Source: Mucilaginibacter sp. SMC90 (GTDB taxonomy: Bacteria; Bacteroidota; Bacteroidia; Sphingobacteriales; Sphingobacteriaceae). From it: a DNA stretch of 64,000 nt. The first letter of the stretch is position 1. Every line of letters starts with the position of its first letter. A program made the translations under genes and the position numbers. Of the stretch, positions 61,582 to 64,000 are shown one piece after another. The stretch is taken from the NCBI RefSeq assembly GCF_022811725.1, contig NZ_CP094527.1:1116001-1180000 (forward strand), read 5' to 3'. The notes beneath the pieces are model-generated. The model did no database searches. It was given only the letters and a program-made list of their open reading frames with translations, and was not told the origin of the DNA.

Positions 61582-64000
61582 ATGTTAAAAAGTTATTTAA
61601 AAACAGCGTGGCGGTTTTTGTTAAAAAACAAAACCTTCAGTTTGATCAATATAGTGGGCTTGGCTACGGGCACGCTTTGCTGCCTTTATATATTGCTTTA
61701 CGTGCAGGATCAGTATAGCTATGATAAACAACATAAAGATGTTAAAGACATTTATCGCATTACCACATCGCTTGAATTAACCGGCGATAAACATGACGGT
61801 GCCACCAGTTCACCGCCTATTACGCCGGCCATGAAAAGCGATTTTGGGGAAGTATTGCAATACACCCGCCTGGTAGCTACCGAGGGTTTTGGTGCCAAGC
61901 AGCACCTGTTGCGTTACAAGGAAAAATCATTTTATCAGCAAGGCGCTGCTTATGTTGATTCAACCTTTTTTGATGTGTTTAACTTTCATTTTGTTGCAGG
62001 AAATGCCAATAAAGTGCTGGCCGAGCCTTACACCATTGTATTGCAGAAACCCGTTGCCGATAAGCTTTTTGGCAGTGAGAATGCAGTGGGGAAAATGATC
62101 TCTATTGATAATTCTTTTGGTAAGCACGATTTTAAAGTTACCGGAGTGGTAGACGAAAGCGCTGGTCAGTCGCACATTAAGGTAAGTATGTTTTTAGCTA
62201 TGAACAGCGGGGGGCTGGGGCAGTATGTACGGCAAAACAATACCTGGGCAGGCAACAACTTTTTGTACGCTTATGTAAAACTACGCCCGGATGCTAATGC
62301 TGCTGCGCTTGAAAAAAAGTTTCCGGACTTTTTAAATAAATACGCCGCCGACCAGCTGAAAGCCATCGGCATGAAAAAGACTTTGCACCTGCAGCCGGTA
62401 ACTACAATTCATACAACGCCGGGGCATGAACATGAGCTTTCCAAAACGCTTGACCCCGCCTTCCTGTACATTATGATACTGGTGGCGGTGCTGATACAGG
62501 TTGTGGCTTGTATCAATTTTATGAACCTTTCAACTGCGCGTGCATCCAAACGCGCTAAAGAAGTAGGTGTACGAAAAGTAATAGGGGCCGGTCAGGGTGA
62601 TCTTATTAAACAATTTCTCGGCGAATCATTTATACTGGCATTTATAGGTGTGGCTATAGCTTTGCCTTTGCTGATTTTCCTGCTCCCTTATTTAAACCAG
62701 ATAACAAAAACAGATATTCATTTATCGTTTTTTAGTAATTATAAGCTTTGGATAATGCTGGTGAGTATGGTTGTGGTTACCGGCTTTGTGGCGGGTAGTT
62801 ACCCGGCCTTTTACCTGTCGGCATTTAAAGCTATTAAGGTGATTAAAGGAAACTTTACCAGCCATATTTCTGCGGCGGGGATCCGAAGATCGTTGGTTGT
62901 GTTTCAGTTTGTATTATCTATAGTATTGATAACAGGCATCATTGTGATATACAGCCAGCTCAACTTTGTAAAAAATAAAGACCTTGGCTTCGACCAGAAG
63001 CAAAAACTGATCTTTAATTTTTATACCGAAACCACTCAGGGCAAAATGAAAAATTTTGCAAATGATTTGAGGGAATTGGCCGAGGTTAAAATTGTAAGCA
63101 ATGCTGATAATTACCTGAGTCAGTTTGTACCTCATGATCATGGGGTGTATACTGCCGGCGGCAATATGGCTACAGCAACCGACGCGCAAAACATTATTAC
63201 CGATGAGTTTTTTGCCAAAGCCAACGGTATCAAAATAATTGCCGGCAGGGATTTCCGTATTGGCGATACCACCCGTGTGCTTATCAACGAAACTTTATGT
63301 AAACGATTGGGGATAAAACCAGAGGCTGCCCCCGGTACCAGGCTTTACACCCAGTATGCGCCAGATCCGGTAACTTTTGTTGAAGTGGCCGGTGTAATGA
63401 AGGATTTTAACTACAACTCGCTGCATACCGATGTGAAGCCATTTATGCTGGTTTATCGTAATGATCCGCGGCAGTTTAATGCAATGGTGGTTTCAACCGA
63501 TAGTAAGAATTACAAATCGCTGCTGGGCAAAATGGAAGCCCTGTGGCATAAGGATATAGCCGATGCACCTTTTGAATATTCGTTTTTAGATACCGAAGTA
63601 CAAAAGCAATATGAAACCGAGGTTACTCTGTCGCAAATTATTAATGTTTTTACGCTGATGGCCATCGTGATCTCCTGCCTTGGCTTATTTGGCTTGGCAG
63701 CTTTCAGCGCCGAGCAGCGTAGTAAAGAGATAGGGGTACGCAAAGTGCTTGGGGCCAGTGTAACCGGTATTGTACAATTGCTGTCGAAAGATTTTGTAAA
63801 GTTGGTTTTGATAGCCCTTGTAATAGCCACGCCAATAGCCTGGTGGGGCATGAACAAATGGCTGCAGGCATTTGAGTACAGGGTAGCCATAAGCTGGTGG
63901 ATGTTTGCCCTGGCCGGTATGCTGGCATTGGTAATAGCGCTACTAACAGTAAGTACGCAAGCCATCAAAGCGGCAAGGATGAACCCGGTGAAGAGTTTAA
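61582..64000 (+). CDS. ABC transporter permease (MacB/FtsX family), 3' end cut by window
   Basis: ATG at 61582 opens MLKSYLKTAWRFLLKNKTFS and the frame stays open to the last base (806 codons). The chain has the same plan as the upstream gene: first helix (INIVGLATGTLCCLYILLYV), MacB domain, FtsX helices (ACINFMNLSTARASKRAKEVGVRKVIGA), second periplasmic part, and the end AEQRSKEIGVRKVLGASVTG then NPVKSL. Relatives normally stop two or three codons after this, so almost all of it is here. It lacks the N-terminal prefix of its neighbour. Probably forms an exporter or stress-related complex with a separate ATPase. Confidence 0.88.
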   Translation, partial: MLKSYLKTAWRFLLKNKTFSLINIVGLATGTLCCLYILLYVQDQYSYDKQHKDVKDIYRITTSLELTGDKHDGATSSPPITPAMKSDFGEVLQYTRLVATEGFGAKQHLLRYKEKSFYQQGAAYVDSTFFDVFNFHFVAGNANKVLAEPYTIVLQKPVADKLFGSENAVGKMISIDNSFGKHDFKVTGVVDESAGQSHIKVSMFLAMNSGGLGQYVRQNNTWAGNNFLYAYVKLRPDANAAALEKKFPDFLNKYAADQLKAIGMKKTLHLQPVTTIHTTPGHEHELSKTLDPAFLYIMILVAVLIQVVACINFMNLSTARASKRAKEVGVRKVIGAGQGDLIKQFLGESFILAFIGVAIALPLLIFLLPYLNQITKTDIHLSFFSNYKLWIMLVSMVVVTGFVAGSYPAFYLSAFKAIKVIKGNFTSHISAAGIRRSLVVFQFVLSIVLITGIIVIYSQLNFVKNKDLGFDQKQKLIFNFYTETTQGKMKNFANDLRELAEVKIVSNADNYLSQFVPHDHGVYTAGGNMATATDAQNIITDEFFAKANGIKIIAGRDFRIGDTTRVLINETLCKRLGIKPEAAPGTRLYTQYAPDPVTFVEVAGVMKDFNYNSLHTDVKPFMLVYRNDPRQFNAMVVSTDSKNYKSLLGKMEALWHKDIADAPFEYSFLDTEVQKQYETEVTLSQIINVFTLMAIVISCLGLFGLAAFSAEQRSKEIGVRKVLGASVTGIVQLLSKDFVKLVLIALVIATPIAWWGMNKWLQAFEYRVAISWWMFALAGMLALVIALLTVSTQAIKAARMNPVKSL

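Noticed and set aside
1..64000. CRISPR arrays, prophage, integrative element or toxin-antitoxin system
   Set aside because: I looked for regularly spaced direct repeats, integrase, transposase, phage structural and paired small toxin genes and saw none.

Overview
The window looks like chromosomal DNA of a Bacteroidota member, most likely family Sphingobacteriaceae (Mucilaginibacter/Pedobacter-like). Evidence: a SusC/SusD pair with a divergent hybrid two-component sensor, promoters of the Bacteroidetes type (TAnnTTTG at -7), many secreted glycoside hydrolases and lipoproteins, the gene order rplM-rpsI-rpsB-tsf, and dispersed palindromic repeats of the kind seen in this family. No phage, conjugative element, CRISPR array or intact transposase gene was seen.

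Layout. 1-7100: the 3' end of a GH2 glycosidase, a cluster of non-coding repeats, a large VCBS/ASPIC lipoprotein (minus strand) divergent from a vanadium-haloperoxidase-like PAP2 lipoprotein, then a repeat with a 228-bp MITE inserted in it. 7097-27081: a polysaccharide utilisation locus. A hybrid sensor/regulator is divergent from susC-susD-DUF3823, which are followed by GH2, GH127-like, GH43/117-like, BNR-propeller and GH5-like enzymes and a large secreted protein with PHP-like metal motifs. The enzyme set suggests an arabinose-containing glycan that is bound at the surface, imported by SusCD and trimmed in the periplasm. 27587-38664: mixed single genes (PhyH oxygenase, SDR, putative papain-like protein, LD-carboxypeptidase, formylglycine-generating-enzyme lipoprotein, GntR regulator, parallel beta-helix protein, response regulator, RibD-like reductase, CHAD protein). 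39205-41301: cyanase, beta-carbonic anhydrase and an AraC regulator in a row. 41467-43636: a two-gene Fe-S electron-transfer unit. 43842: tRNA-Phe. 44040-50565: membrane and secreted proteins of mostly unknown role, including a 44-residue lysine-rich protein. 50755-55622: ribosomal proteins L13, S9 and S2, EF-Ts, NagA and UMP kinase. 55869-64000: an M1 aminopeptidase and two FtsX/MacB-type permeases, the last cut by the window edge three or four codons before its expected end.

The most interesting unexplained signal is on the minus strand at about 33510-33392, between the formylglycine-generating enzyme and the GntR regulator. A -7 promoter box is followed at the expected start site by a 48-nt fold with the elements of a tRNA elbow: 6-bp acceptor-like stem, U8/A9, D-arm with A14 and GG, and a T-arm with a TTCGACC loop. 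It has no anticodon arm. A linker and a clear intrinsic terminator follow, so it reads as a complete small RNA gene of about 115 nt that I cannot assign to a known family. Other points worth attention are the nested MITE with a 9-bp target duplication, four copies of a composite palindromic repeat, a 26-codon ORF overlapping the pyrH start, stacked hairpins between rpsB and tsf, and a FecR/anti-sigma-like prefix on an ABC permease.
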